This document shows positions 11,443 through 21,085 of a stretch of 23,888 bases of DNA, piece after piece. The translations under genes and the position numbers were made by a program. Positions within the stretch are counted from its first letter, which is position 1, and each line of letters begins with the position of its first letter. Origin of the DNA: Neolentinus lepideus HHB14362 ss-1 (taxonomy: Eukaryota > Basidiomycota > Agaricomycetes > Gloeophyllales > Gloeophyllaceae); contig KV425576.1 of assembly GCA_001632425.1 (NCBI GenBank), forward strand, positions 358,852 through 382,739, in the 5' to 3' direction. The notes beneath the pieces are model-generated. The model worked only from the letters and a program-made list of their open reading frames with translations. It was not told where the DNA came from and ran no database searches.

Positions 11443-11803
11443 AAAAAAGGTCAACTGATTTCACTGGTCCCAGAATCATTCAGATTTGTGATTTTTTGCT
11501 ATTTACAGTAGATTTGAGGTGTAACAAACAGATTGGCATGAGCTGATCTCATATAATTCTGAGTTGGGAGTTTTGGGGCCCAAAATTTTGGCTGTGACTT
11601 CAAAAAAATCCGAAAAATACAGCAAACGACTCCTCTCACCAATCTCTGTTCAGATCTGACTTAATGATATGATGGTGACAAAAATTGAGTGCACTAATAA
11701 TCATTCATTTTCTCAAGCCACTACAGCTATTTACACATGGGCCCACTGAAAAAGAAAGGTCAGAACACAACAGGACTGCAAGATTCCTATTGTATTTAAC
11801 AGT

Positions 11804-14224
11804 GTGAAGCTTGATTTTGCCTGTGAAGACAATGAAGATTCCCATGACACAGATGATGATGCTGAGGTTATCGAAGAGGATTGGAGGTGGTCAGAGCTTG
11901 AAGATGAGCACCTTGCAGAAGCCCTTATCAAAATGGCAGAGGCAGAGGATCCCCAGGATGTTGACTAGATTTCTGTGAGGGTGAGAGTCAGAAGAGGACA
12001 AGCTGCCACCAAGAAGAAACATGAGATTCATCATGTACTTTAGATGAGACTGCTTCAGGACTGATAATTTAAATTGATCAATGCAGCATGTCCCAAAACA
12101 TACATGAAAGGACCCAATGTGATGAGCAAGTCAGTGCACATGCAGTGCCATTATAAACAGGCATGGAAAGATCAAAAATCACTTGATAACTTCAACTTTA
12201 GCATGCAGAAGCGAGAGCTGAGATATGCCATATCTAGAGCTAGGAGTCCCAATGAGCCAGAAGGGCTGCAGTCCAACATGCATGTGGAAAGCCCTGCAGC
12301 ATCATCCACCCTACCTATATCTCCTATGATTCTACAATGGCACTCAGCATCTGTCCTCTCTGAGTTGTGTTCAACTGACAATGGGCTCAGAGGGTCTGAC
12401 CATGGTGCTTCAGGATCTGACTTGGGTGACTCTGTATCAGAGCACAGTGGAAATATCAAGATCAATGAAGTGGATAACCTGGAAGAGGCAGAGGACATGG
12501 AGGAAGAGTTAGAGGAGTTGATTCAGGGCAGAAAGGACGAGACCCAAGACTGGGAACCCTGTGGACACAGATCAAGGGCAAGCTGCAGAAGAAAAGCAAG
12601 ATATTACCTCTGTCCCACATAAACCAACTAATGATCTTGTCCAACTTTGCGACTCTCTGCCTTAAAGGCTATGATCGGATGAGCACGAGCATACAGATTG
12701 CATGCCAATGGCACAAAGGGACTGTGACTTGGTTTGCACACAGTATACACACTCTTGCAAGACATTACCAAGTCTTCAGAGGCTTCCTGAGGAGAAACGT
12801 GGTGGTGGCCAGAATGCCCACTCTCTACTGCACAACAAAAGAGTTCAGACATGCACCCGTTAATGGCTCACTTCTCTCGAGACCAGAACTGTCACCCCTC
12901 ACAAATTGCAAAATGCCCTCAACACTGTCATCTTCCCAGACCTCAACATTGCACTAAAGAAGCCATTGAGTGAGCAGATGGCAAGGCACTGGCTCATGAA
13001 GCTTGGGTGGTGTCACACTCATGTCAAGAAAGGAGTTTATATGGATGGTCATGAGCATGAAGATGTCATTCGGTACTGAAATGAAGTCTTCCTGCCTGCA
13101 ATGGTGCATTTTGAACCTTGGATAGTTCATTTTGAAGGTCCCAAGCTGTGCTGTGTTGAGCCTGTGCTTGTGCCAGGGGAGTGTTGCATTATCACACAGT
13201 ATCAAGATGAGAGTTGTTGCAGTGTCTATGATGAGGCACAGAGTCACTGGCTGGGGCAACAGCCACTATGCAGGAAAGGTAGAGGTCAGCTCATTCATGT
13301 GTCAGACTTCATCAATGATGAAGATGGATGACTTGTGCTGAGAGACACAGATGGGAATATTATTCACAATGCATGTCAAATCATTTACCCAGGCTCAAAC
13401 AGAGACCCCTGGGGGGATCATGAACAGCTCTTTGTGCAGGTCAAGGAAGCTATTGATATCTTTGAGCTGGCACATCCTGACTGTCAGGCTCTTTTTGTCT
13501 TCAATCAATCATTGGTGCATGCCTCCCTGCCACCAGATACATTGCATGCCTTTGAGATGAACAAGTCTAATGGAGGTAAACAACACAAGCAGCGTGACAC
13601 CGTCATTCCTCAATCAAATCCTGTTGCTGCATGTTGTGGTCATGTTCAGAAAATGACAACCCCATTGGGAGAAGCCAAGGGTCTAAAGGATGTCCTTCAG
13701 GAATGCAGCTTCAATGTTCAGAAGCTGCGTGCAAAATGTTTGCTGGTGTGCCCCTTCAAAAGCCAAAACTGCTGTATGGCCTGCCTGTTATCTCAGCAGG
13801 ATGATTTTATCAACCAGGAGTCCATGCTCAACACTCTTAATCAAGAAGGCAGGGCATGAAGTTATTTTCCTGCCTAAGTTCCATTGCAAGTTGAACCTGA
13901 TCGAAATGGTGAGCATGTTAATTAATACTTGCCTCAGAAACAATTTTAATTTAATCCATATAGTATTGGGGCTGGTGTAAATACCATTACTGGGAAGTCC
14001 CTAAGCAGGGCTTTGCACACGCAAAGGAGCTCACATGAAAATGGCTCGATGCATGCCCTGTAGAGGTTATTTGATGATTTACAAATTGCTCATGGCAATT
14101 CATCAGTGCATATCAGATGGGATTGACAGGGAAGGCTGCACTGTGGGTAGTGAAGAAGCAAAAATCACACTGAAAGGTCTCCAAGAGTGTCATGATGACA
14201 CTCAATGCTGTTCTGAATCCTTAG
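11804..14224 (+). pseudogene. Decayed DDE transposase of basidiomycete type
   Basis: This is the remnant of the transposase that would cut and paste the surrounding element. In order: an acidic N-terminus (11804-11966), a stretch with GPNVMSKS...YKQAWKDQKSLDNF (12100-12215) typical of this basidiomycete family, a second acidic region, a helix-turn-helix-like part (NQLMILSNFATLCLKGYDRM, 12625-12680), then the catalytic core. The first Asp is in QDES (13206-13208). The second site reads FVFNQS, with Asn at 13503-13505 where the family has Asp. The Glu is in LNLIEM (13903-13905). Frameshifts occur near 12530, 12905 and 13845, and there are many stops, including a double TGA at 14072-14077 where relatives have Arg-Arg. 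The long gap between second Asp and Glu sets it apart from classic DD34E Tc1 enzymes. It is inactive. Confidence 0.85.
13909..13963 (+). other. Predicted intron in the transposase
   Basis: This is a 55 bp segment bounded by GTGAGC and ATAG. Removing it joins ATC GAA ATG to TAT TGG GGC TGG in frame. That restores the family's IE-x-YWGW block, which spans the catalytic Glu. Length and boundaries fit a typical short fungal intron. A second possible acceptor (GCCTCAG, ending 13937) does not give this join. Confidence 0.7.
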
Positions 14225-14396
14225 GTACCCTACTTATAGATAGTAATGTCTCAATGAAACTGGCCAAAAATTTGGCTGTATCAAAATGTCATGGGAAAAA
14301 ATCAGGGACACCATTTTTGGATGTTTTCAGCCTCTCTGAGTCCAAATCTGAGGTCAGTTTCACATAGAAAACTCTGGTTCAGCTAGAAATAAATTG

Positions 14397-14420
14397 GTTG
14401 TCTTTGCCTGTCTGGGACTG
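14397..14420 (-). repeat. Right terminal inverted repeat
   Basis: This is the partner of 11419-11442 in inverted orientation, ending GGGACTG directly before the TA at 14421-14422. Confidence 0.88.
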
Positions 14421-14905
14421 TAGAATGCTGTAGAATGGCAGTCAGGTGCTCAGATAAAATTGGAAGAAATGCCTAAAAATTCAGAAAAATTCAGGGTAGC
14501 TACTGGGAGCCACTGGGGCCAGATTGCTGCATGATATTATGTAATCACCTACCCGATATGGCAATATTTGATGTTATACACCTCCAGAACCCATTTTTCA
14601 GCCTGATTGTGATTCTTTCGTCCATTTCTTTATCTGGATGAGATTCCTCACATCAGAGCCATAAATAGCTCTGAATATATATAGAATGCTGCAGTTGGTT
14701 GCTCAAATAACACCATAAAAAATGCAGAAAAATTCAGGGTAATGCTGGGAGCCACTTGGACCAGATGGTATCATGATATTATGTAATTGCCTGCCTGATA
14801 TGGCAAATTTCAACATTCTATACCTTTAGAACCCATTTTTCAGCCTCTTTCTGTTGCTGTTGTCCATTTCTCTATCCAGATGAGATTTCTCATGGCTGTG
14901 GCTCC
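14421..14905 (+). repeat. Two tandem units of an LTR-like repeat, period 261 bp
   Basis: TAGAATGCTG at 14421 and again at 14682 starts two diverged units. Each continues with CAGAAAAATTCAGGGTA, GGGAGCCACT, CATGATATTATGTAAT, CTGATATGGCAA or its variant, and AACCCATTTTTCAGCCT. The first unit ends in a TATAAATAGCTCTG...TATATATA box matching the segment just left of the transposon. So at least two and a half units existed before insertion. No coding frame runs through them. The arrangement resembles duplicated promoter or leader segments of an LTR. Confidence 0.75.
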
Positions 14906-15322
14906 TGAACCATTGCACCTACAGATATGGGACTTGTCTTATTCATTTGTATGAGTTACTGGCTATCTATTATTGCAAAAAAAGGGTTTCACACACTGCA
15001 TCCAAAACACTTTTTCACATTTTCCCATGCTAATACTAGATTGATCAACCTGCCTTTTCAGGAGTGTGATCACCAAATATAGGGCTACAGGTTTACTTAA
15101 TACTCTGAGAGATTCTGATGAGCAGGTGGCTCAATACTGCTTTAGGGTAGTACACCTCCTGCAGCCTCTCCCCAGCTACTGCTTTTGGTTCTGGTGGTCA
15201 GAATCACATCTCCCTAGTATATAATATCATATTCAATCAAGTACCAACAGGTCCCAGGCCATCCAGGCCACTCTCTAGTGACCTGCTACTGATCAGCCTC
15301 AAAAACACACATATGTCACCAC
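14906..15322. other. Non-coding sequence, nothing recognised
   Basis: AT-rich sequence between the tandem units and the Copia-2 LTR, with an A7 run near 14980. No long open frame and no repeat shared with the rest of the window. It is probably the remainder of the LTR-like element, but its right boundary is hidden by Copia-2. Confidence 0.4.
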
Positions 15323-15638
15323 TGTTGACTGTGGAAGATACTAGCTTCAGACAACATCCAAGGGCTAAGTCAAACTGTGTCAAGACTGGGGGACACAGAG
15401 TGACTTAGGGAGCCCTTATATACTCTAGGATAGAAAGGGTATGAAGGCATAAAGACAGATGAAGGGAACATTGAAATATAAAGAAGAACAAAGACAACAA
15501 AGACAACAAAGAGAAACAAAGTCAGTGGCTCACAATAAAGGTAGTGGCTCAGAACAAGAAAACTTGGCCTAGACTGTTCTGGGCCTTTCCATGAGCCACT
15601 CAGTCAACAAAGAGTGACCAAGTCATTCAATCCCAACA
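15323..15638 (-). repeat. Copia-2 3' LTR
   Basis: 316 bp. On the minus strand it starts TGTTGGGATTGAATG and ends ...CCACAGTCAACA. A promoter-like GAGTATATAAGGG lies at 15425-15413. It contains a purine-rich run of ACAAAGACA repeats shared with the 5' LTR. It lacks the 59 bp duplication present there. Confidence 0.92.
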
Positions 15639-15646
15639 CACCCCCC
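15639..15646 (-). other. Copia-2 polypurine tract
   Basis: The minus strand reads GGGGGGTG directly before the LTR start TGTTGGGATT and just after the RNase H stop. This is the expected site and composition for the plus-strand primer. Confidence 0.7.
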
Positions 15647-15653
15647 TGACTGG

Positions 15654-16732
15654 TCACTTCCCTAATCCAAGCATCTTCACCATCTCCAACACCTTTGGCC
15701 TAGGCAGACACTTAGTCAAGATATCCGCAGGCATGTCTGAGGTCCTAAGATGGACCATCTTGAGATTGCCTTTAGCAACTTCATCCCTGAGCCAGTAAAA
15801 GTGCAAATCTAAGTGCTTCATGTGGCCATGGTGCTCTGGATTCTTCACCACAGATAGAGCAGAGAGGTTGTCGATATAGAGAATGGAAGGAGAGGAGATG
15901 TCATAGCCAAATTCAGTGAGCAAATTTCAAAGCCAAAGCACTTCCTGGGCAGCAGAGACAGCACCCACATACTCTGCCTCTGTAGTAGACAGCACCACAA
16001 TGCTCTGCAGGCAACTGCTCCAGGAAATAGCACCAGTACCCATCTTGATAACAAAGCCTGTGGTAGACCAGCCATTATCTAAGTTCCATCCATTGTCAGC
16101 ATCAACATAGGATGTAAACAGCTCAGAACCAGGAGTGGGCACATAAGTGAGCTTGTAGTGCAGTGTGCCCTTGACGTACTGCAGCAAGTGTTTCACTGCC
16201 TTCCAGTGTTGCATGCCTGGGTTCTTGGTGAAGCGAGCAAGGAGTCCAACGCTCTTGGCAATGTCTGGATGCATTGCAACAGTGAGATAGAAGAGAGAAC
16301 CAACAGCATGGTCATAGGGTACATCCTTCATCTCCAACTTCTGCTCTCTGGTCTTTGGACACATCTCAGATGACAAATTTGATCCAGGATCCATTGGTGT
16401 GCTGACAGGATCACAGTCACTGAAGCCATAGTGCTGTAAGACATCCAGGGCATACTGGTGCTGGGAGATGCTCAGGGAGCACTTGGATCTGTCCCACTTT
16501 ATCTGAACTCCAAGTAGCCATGTAGTTGGGCCTAAATCGCGAAGTTTGAAGTGAGACTTCAAGTCTGACTTGACCTGAGCAATAGCATCCTTGGACTTGG
16601 CAGCAATGGTGATGTAATCCACAAAGACAGGGACCTTTCCTGTAGACCCAGACACTTTGTTCAAATACCAGCCTCTGGAAACCCAACTTGACCAACACCT
16701 CATTCAACTTCTCATGCCAACATTGGCCAGCC
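15654..16732 (-). pseudogene. Copia-2 RT C-terminal part and RNase H
   Basis: This is the C-terminal part of the polyprotein. It starts after YGLKQA with WHEKLNEVLVKLGF and changes frame near 16630. It runs through the RT catalytic loop, which reads VFVDYITI (normally F/YVDD, so the second Asp is Tyr), then HFKLRDLG, to the RNase H with STTEAEY, YIDNLSA and SDMPAD. The first RNase H motif is altered (DADNGWN where DADHAGN is usual). A TGA at 15929-15927 falls inside LWL-NLLTEF, where relatives carry Arg. The stop lies a few bases from the polypurine tract. Both RT and RNase H are therefore damaged at catalytic positions. Confidence 0.9.
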
Positions 16733-16948
16733 TGTTAGGATTGTATTGTATCGGACACATTTCAGTAGCCACAGTAGCCACAGTAGCCAAATAGGTACAA
16801 ACAATTTCGCACTTTTGGCAGCTAGTGCCACTGGATGTACTTTCCTTAGTCCATTGCTTTATATTAGCCTCCGGTTTGTTTCTGTGTCTGTGTCTGAGCT
16901 CAGGGCATCTCTGGTGTCCTATCTACCCTATATCTGCTGCACTTGACA
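16733..16948 (+). repeat. Solo Copia-like LTR with CAGCC duplication
   Basis: This 216 bp insertion begins TGTTAGGATTG and ends CTTGACA. It is flanked by CAGCC at 16728-16732 and 16949-16953. Removing it plus one CAGCC joins the Copia-2 RT across YGLKQA and WHEKL. It contains a 9 bp motif, CAGTAGCCA, three times near 16769-16795 and a TTTATATTAG box near 16858. TG...CA ends and a 5 bp duplication identify it as a solo LTR. It is unlike the other LTRs here. Confidence 0.88.
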
Positions 16949-17554
16949 CAGCCTGCTTTAAGCCATAAAGCAACTTTTGCAGTCTCCAGACCCACTCAGG
17001 AGTCTTCTCTTCAAAGCCCTCAGGCTGACACATATACACCTCCTCCTTGAGTTCCCCATTGAGGTAGGCACTAGAGATATCAACACTCTTGAGTTCCAAA
17101 TCCTCTAGAGCTGCTAGAGTGAGGATAGCGTGAATAGAAGCCCACTTGGGAGTAGGGGCAAAGGTTTCATTGTAATCAAAGCCAGGGCATTGTGAGCAGC
17201 CCTTGGCAACTAGACAGCCCTTGTAGCACTCAATAGATCCATCAGCATTGCACTTGACTCTGAAGACCCAATGACTCCCAATAGCTTTGCAACCTGGAGG
17301 CAGCTCTACAAGCTCAAACACCTCATTGTCCACTAAGGCCTGAATCTCATCTTGGGCTGCCTTGTGCCAGTGCTCTCTCTCCTCAGCTGGATACTTCATA
17401 GCCTCTGCAACTGTCCAAGGCTCTCTATGGTGCTCCTGTTGTGCTTGGCAGACTGAGTGAAAAGCATAGTCTAGTGCTTCATCATAGTCCAGGTAATCTG
17501 TGGTCTGGCCAGTATAGACATCATTGAGCCCTTCCATGATCATAGCTGTACCAC
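16949..17554 (-). pseudogene. Copia-2 reverse transcriptase, N-terminal part
   Basis: This is the RVT_2 reverse transcriptase segment between the two nested LTRs. Visible blocks are WHKAAQDEIQALVDN, CKAIGSHWVFRVK, NETFAPTPKW, SVDISSAYLNG (RT motif A, catalytic Asp kept) and YGLKQ at the end. It is open throughout, with TGQTTDYLDYDEALDYAF at its start continuing the linker found at 18875-19300. The frame is interrupted only by the two insertions. Confidence 0.9.
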
Positions 17555-18874
17555 TGATATGCACTGACACATGATGAAACCCATGGAAATGAGACCTAAA
17601 GCTAGACACAACCACAAAGCAAACACCAAACCCTTGGTGTCAGATGGCTGCGAGGCCCAGGGTAATGAAGGGTATGAATAGTTCAGAGGGGATGGGTGTA
17701 GTTGAGATGTATAGTTGGGGCTAAAAGGAGTTTTGCACCTAGTCACTATTTGGCAGCAGTCTGATGATAGAGAGCGATGCTATGCACTATATAGTGCTAT
17801 GTGCATGGTGCCTGTGTAGGCGCTATATGGTACTGCTCCTGCTCAGTGCTGTATGGTTTTCAGTGCTCTATAGGGGAGCGCTACTTGCAGTCACTACCTC
17901 TAACTCAGATGTATAGACTCTGATTAGAATGATGCTACAGCGCACAAGGCTGCCTAAGAGAGAGACTTTGTAAAGGGATTTGCTTATGATCAGCGATGCT
18001 ATGCTGACTTGCTCTGTCACTATCTCTGGGTGAAGTCGGAGGTATGCAAGAGTACATGAACATGAGTCGCAAGACGGACTTAGAAGAAAACTCTGACATG
18101 AGACTGAAATCTGAAGAGTGTGGTGAAGATAACTTTTTTACAAAACAGAAGAGTAATGTCCTAAATACAAGAGAATGACTGCTCTATGTCCAATCCTAAC
18201 TACCTACTACCGTGAGTTGTGCCTCTGCTCAGCCTCACATCCATATGAATTGTACTGCCTCATTCCTATCCTGCATGTGATCCTCAATCAATACCCCTTG
18301 CAACCAGCTCTAGCACATGTGCCACTCCTCAGGCAGGAGCCAGTTGGGTGTGTCTTGACTTTGCATTAGAGCACACCTCCTTGATGATCCAATGGTGGGC
18401 TATGCTGCTGACTCTAGCGCTATCTTGCTGGAATAGGGATAAAGGGCAGGGCTGCTATTTTGTGCGGTGGTGTCGTGATAGCCATAGTCATGCCATGTGT
18501 TGATGTGCATTGCATGCATAAGGAAAGTCATGCCAATAGAACTAGCACTGATCCAAAGCAACAGTGGGCTGTATGCCATATGGAAAGGTGCCCTGAGACA
18601 CTGCCTCAGTTCAGACTGCAATAACAACATTGGGTGATGCATGCCGAGATGCTGATGACTCGACTGAATGATGTTCAGCAGACTGAGCTACCGAGGAGCC
18701 ATCCTAAGTGCACTGAGGACTGAGGAGCTGAGATCCCTGTCACTGGGGTGTAGGGTCGCTAGTGTGCAGAGTACTGACAGTGCGCTATTGAGTCACTAAG
18801 TTGCCATTCCCACAAAGCATGCAGAATTGCCTTAAATCACATTTTCTGGGGTCAGAAGCCAATGGGGCCTATCA
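17555..18874 (-). repeat. Gypsy solo LTR (LTR-A copy 2)
   Basis: This is a full-length copy of the LTR at 7024-8337, in the same orientation, inserted in the Copia-2 linker without any internal Gypsy sequence. It starts TGATAGGCCCC on the minus strand and ends ATATCA. CACTG occurs at 17552-17556 and 18873-18877, overlapping each LTR end by two bases. Removing the LTR with one CACTG restores the Copia-2 frame exactly. Compared with copy 1 it has lost many CG dinucleotides to TG or CA, so it appears older or more methylated. Confidence 0.9.
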
Positions 18875-20940
18875 CTGCATTGAGCTTCATCAAGTAGGAG
18901 GGGCTCTGGACTAGCAGAGTGATCACTAAGGTGGTCTGGGCCAGGGCTGGGAGGAGCGCTTTGAGGTGCTTTCATAGGACTTGATGTATGAGCAATAAGA
19001 TTGAGAGGATCTGGTGAAGCTGAGCGAGGTTCAGGATCTGGAGTTGGTGAAGGCTGAATTTTCACAGTGATGTGAGGAGCTGATGGCTGGTGCAATGGGG
19101 GCTCTCTAAGTGAGTCTTGGAAGTGACTACAGAGAGGTGGAAGCTGTCTCTGTGGAATTGGAGCTGGAGCTGGTGTAGGCTTTCTAGAAGCTGGTGGTGG
19201 TTGTAAAGGTGCCTGATGCACTGCAGGTGGTGTCTGAGGATGAGGTGGAGCTGGTGGATCATCATCATCAGAATCATCTCTCCCCTGATCTGGCAGCGGT
19301 CCAGTGAGATTATCAGGTGTAGGAGGCTCATCATCCACATGAGGGATTTCCAAATCACCTAGAGGTACACCAAAGACATTGATGGACTTGGAGTTGCCTG
19401 GAAAACAGCATTCATCAAAAACAGCATTGCTGCTAATATAAAACTTCTGGGTAACTGGGTCCCAGAACTCCCAAGCCTTAGCTTCTCTCACATAACCAAC
19501 AAAGATGCATTTGTGAGTATGAGGCTGAAGAGCCTTCCTCTGGTCCTTTCTGATCAACACATAGGCCAAACACCCAAAAATGCAAAAATAGGACACATCT
19601 GGTTTGGCCGTGTTGCCTTTCCATGCAGTGAAGGGTATCCCACCACTTCAAGCAGCTGTAGGCATAGAATTGCACGTCCTTGCAAAGGTGCTGACAGCAC
19701 GAGCCCAGAAGGATGGAGGAAGCTTAGCTTGGTGAAGTATAGTGGTAGCCCCCTCTGCAATAGTGCAATTAGCTCACTCTGCCACTCCATTCTGATGTGG
19801 CTCATCTGTCTCTGTATGTTGGTGCTGAATGCCATGTTCTGCACAAAAAGCATCAAAGGCTTTGCTCTTGTACTCTCCTCCATTGTCATCACACAGAATG
19901 GCAATCTTGCTGCAAGTTGCATTCTCTGCATATGCTTTGAATGTTTTGAAAGCATCCAGTGCTTCACTCTTATGTCGCAGGAACATAACAGCCCAAAAAT
20001 GTGAAGCATCATCTACAAACCCAATCCAGTAGAGATAGCCCTCTGGGGTTGCAGTAGGCATGGGGCCCTTGAGATCTGTGTGCACAAGAGCGAGTCTGTG
20101 CTGTTTTCTCGAGGCAGTCTTGGGGACATTGTGTCTGTGCATTTTGCCAGCAAGACAAGGCTCGCATATGGGGTCTGGTGAAGCCGTTGAGCGAATGGTA
20201 AGGCCAGCAACTAGCTGCTTGGAGACTACTTGACGCAAGTCATCCAGATTGGTGTGGGAGCAGCGCTTGTGCCATAAATCCAGGTCCAAGGGCAGTGTGC
20301 TGAGTGCAGAATGAGCAGAATGTGATGATGAGACAGTCCTGCCTTTGAGGTAGCCTGTGTTCACTTCATTGACTTTGGCCTGGAACTGTAAGGCACCTCT
20401 GAGATAGAATTTGGCATGGACATCTTGGATTTCACACAGGAAGCCCTTCTGCCTTGTGAGATGGAAGACTGATAGGAGATTGGAGCCAAGGTCTGGAACA
20501 TGAAGAACATCATGGAAGAGGACTGGGTTGGATGCTTTGCTATTAATAAGAGGGTGAAACTCGACTGATCCTAATCCAGCAGAATAGATGATCTGGTGGT
20601 TGGCTAAGCAAATGGGAATACAATGAGGAGAGTAGGATTGAAACCAATTGTGATGTGAAGTCATGTGTGCTGAAGCACCAGTGTCTGTGTTCCAGCAAGT
20701 GGCTGAGAACATCTGGAGCCATGCAGAGCACTCAGAGGATGACAGGAGTTCTGTAGCATGCCCAGAAAACTCTTCAGAATCCCAATACATGGTCTGCTTC
20801 CTACTGGGGCACTTTGAGACATCCTTCTTCACTCTAATACTATCTTTCTCCTTCCTGTATCATGTGGCTTCAGTGTGGGATGCCTGGATACCACAGTAGG
20901 AACACAGAAGGTTGAATTTCGAAGAAAATGACTGGGACAT
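18875..20940 (-). pseudogene. Copia-2 deleted gag, protease and integrase
   Basis: One frame from an ATG at 20940 to the LTR insertion. It starts MSQSFSSKFN and passes at once into a zinc-knuckle remnant (CSYC...H, with TGA at 20862-20860 in place of the last Cys). Some 300 or more residues of Gag that normally precede the knuckle are missing. Next come the protease (NTDTGASAHM, DTG site intact), the GAG-pre-integrase and zinc residues (LWHKRCSH, CEPC), and the integrase core D (VHTDLKGP), D (LCDDNGGEY) and E (QNGVAE). Stops occur at 19776-19774 (TGA after GVAE, where Arg is usual) and 19650-19648. Then come the DVSYF.IFGC block and an acidic, Pro-rich linker (DDSDDDDPP). Confidence 0.9.
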
Positions 20941-21073
20941 AATGAAAGCAGCAGGATGAGTAAGTGGGATGAGTGAAAGAACAATGAAGAGTGGCTCAGT
21001 GGCACACAACCACAAAGGAGTGCAGGACCAGTGAAGGACTGGCAGAGATGGGTGTCTGAAGATCTAGAGCCTT

Positions 21074-21085
21074 GGGCTCATAACC
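21074..21085 (-). other. Copia-2 primer-binding site, half-tRNA type
   Basis: The minus strand reads GGTTATGAGCCC immediately after the LTR end (CAACA). This is complementary to an initiator-tRNA-Met anticodon arm (…GGGCTCATAACC…), not to a tRNA 3' end. The same sequence occurs in Copia-4. Drosophila copia and yeast Ty5 are known to prime from a half-tRNA in this way. Confidence 0.75.

Larger units (their letters stand above)
11419..14420 (+). mobile_element. Tc1/mariner-type DNA transposon
   Basis: This 3002 bp element is flanked by TA at 11417-11418 and 14421-14422. Its ends are a 24 bp inverted repeat with two mismatches: CAGTCCTGGACAGG... at the left, and the reverse complement of 14397-14420 reading CAGTCCCAGACAGG... 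at the right. CAGT termini and a TA duplication are typical of the Tc1/mariner (IS630) group. It encodes a decayed DDE transposase on the plus strand. The undisrupted target is preserved next door: GCTATAAATAGC...TATATA joined to GAATGCTG reproduces the junction seen at 14661-14690 in the next tandem unit. Confidence 0.9.

Noticed and set aside
12074..14367. Separate small host genes on the plus strand
   Set aside because: The frames line up in order with one transposase family once frameshifts and an intron are allowed, and all lie within the TA-flanked inverted repeats.
15480..15545. ACAAAGACAAC direct repeats as a CRISPR array
   Set aside because: The units are about 9 bases with no spacers. 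They are a purine-rich tract inside the Copia-2 LTR, present identically in both LTRs.
7024..18874. The two 1.3 kb repeats as the paired LTRs of one 11.8 kb element
   Set aside because: Copy 2 sits inside Copia-2 coding sequence with its own CACTG repeats, and the region between the copies holds parts of three other elements. Copy 1 belongs with the primer site and gag to its left.
8734..21068. Copia-1 and Copia-2 pol as one long element
   Set aside because: Both contain RT and RNase H, they differ in sequence, and Copia-2 has its own LTR pair between them.
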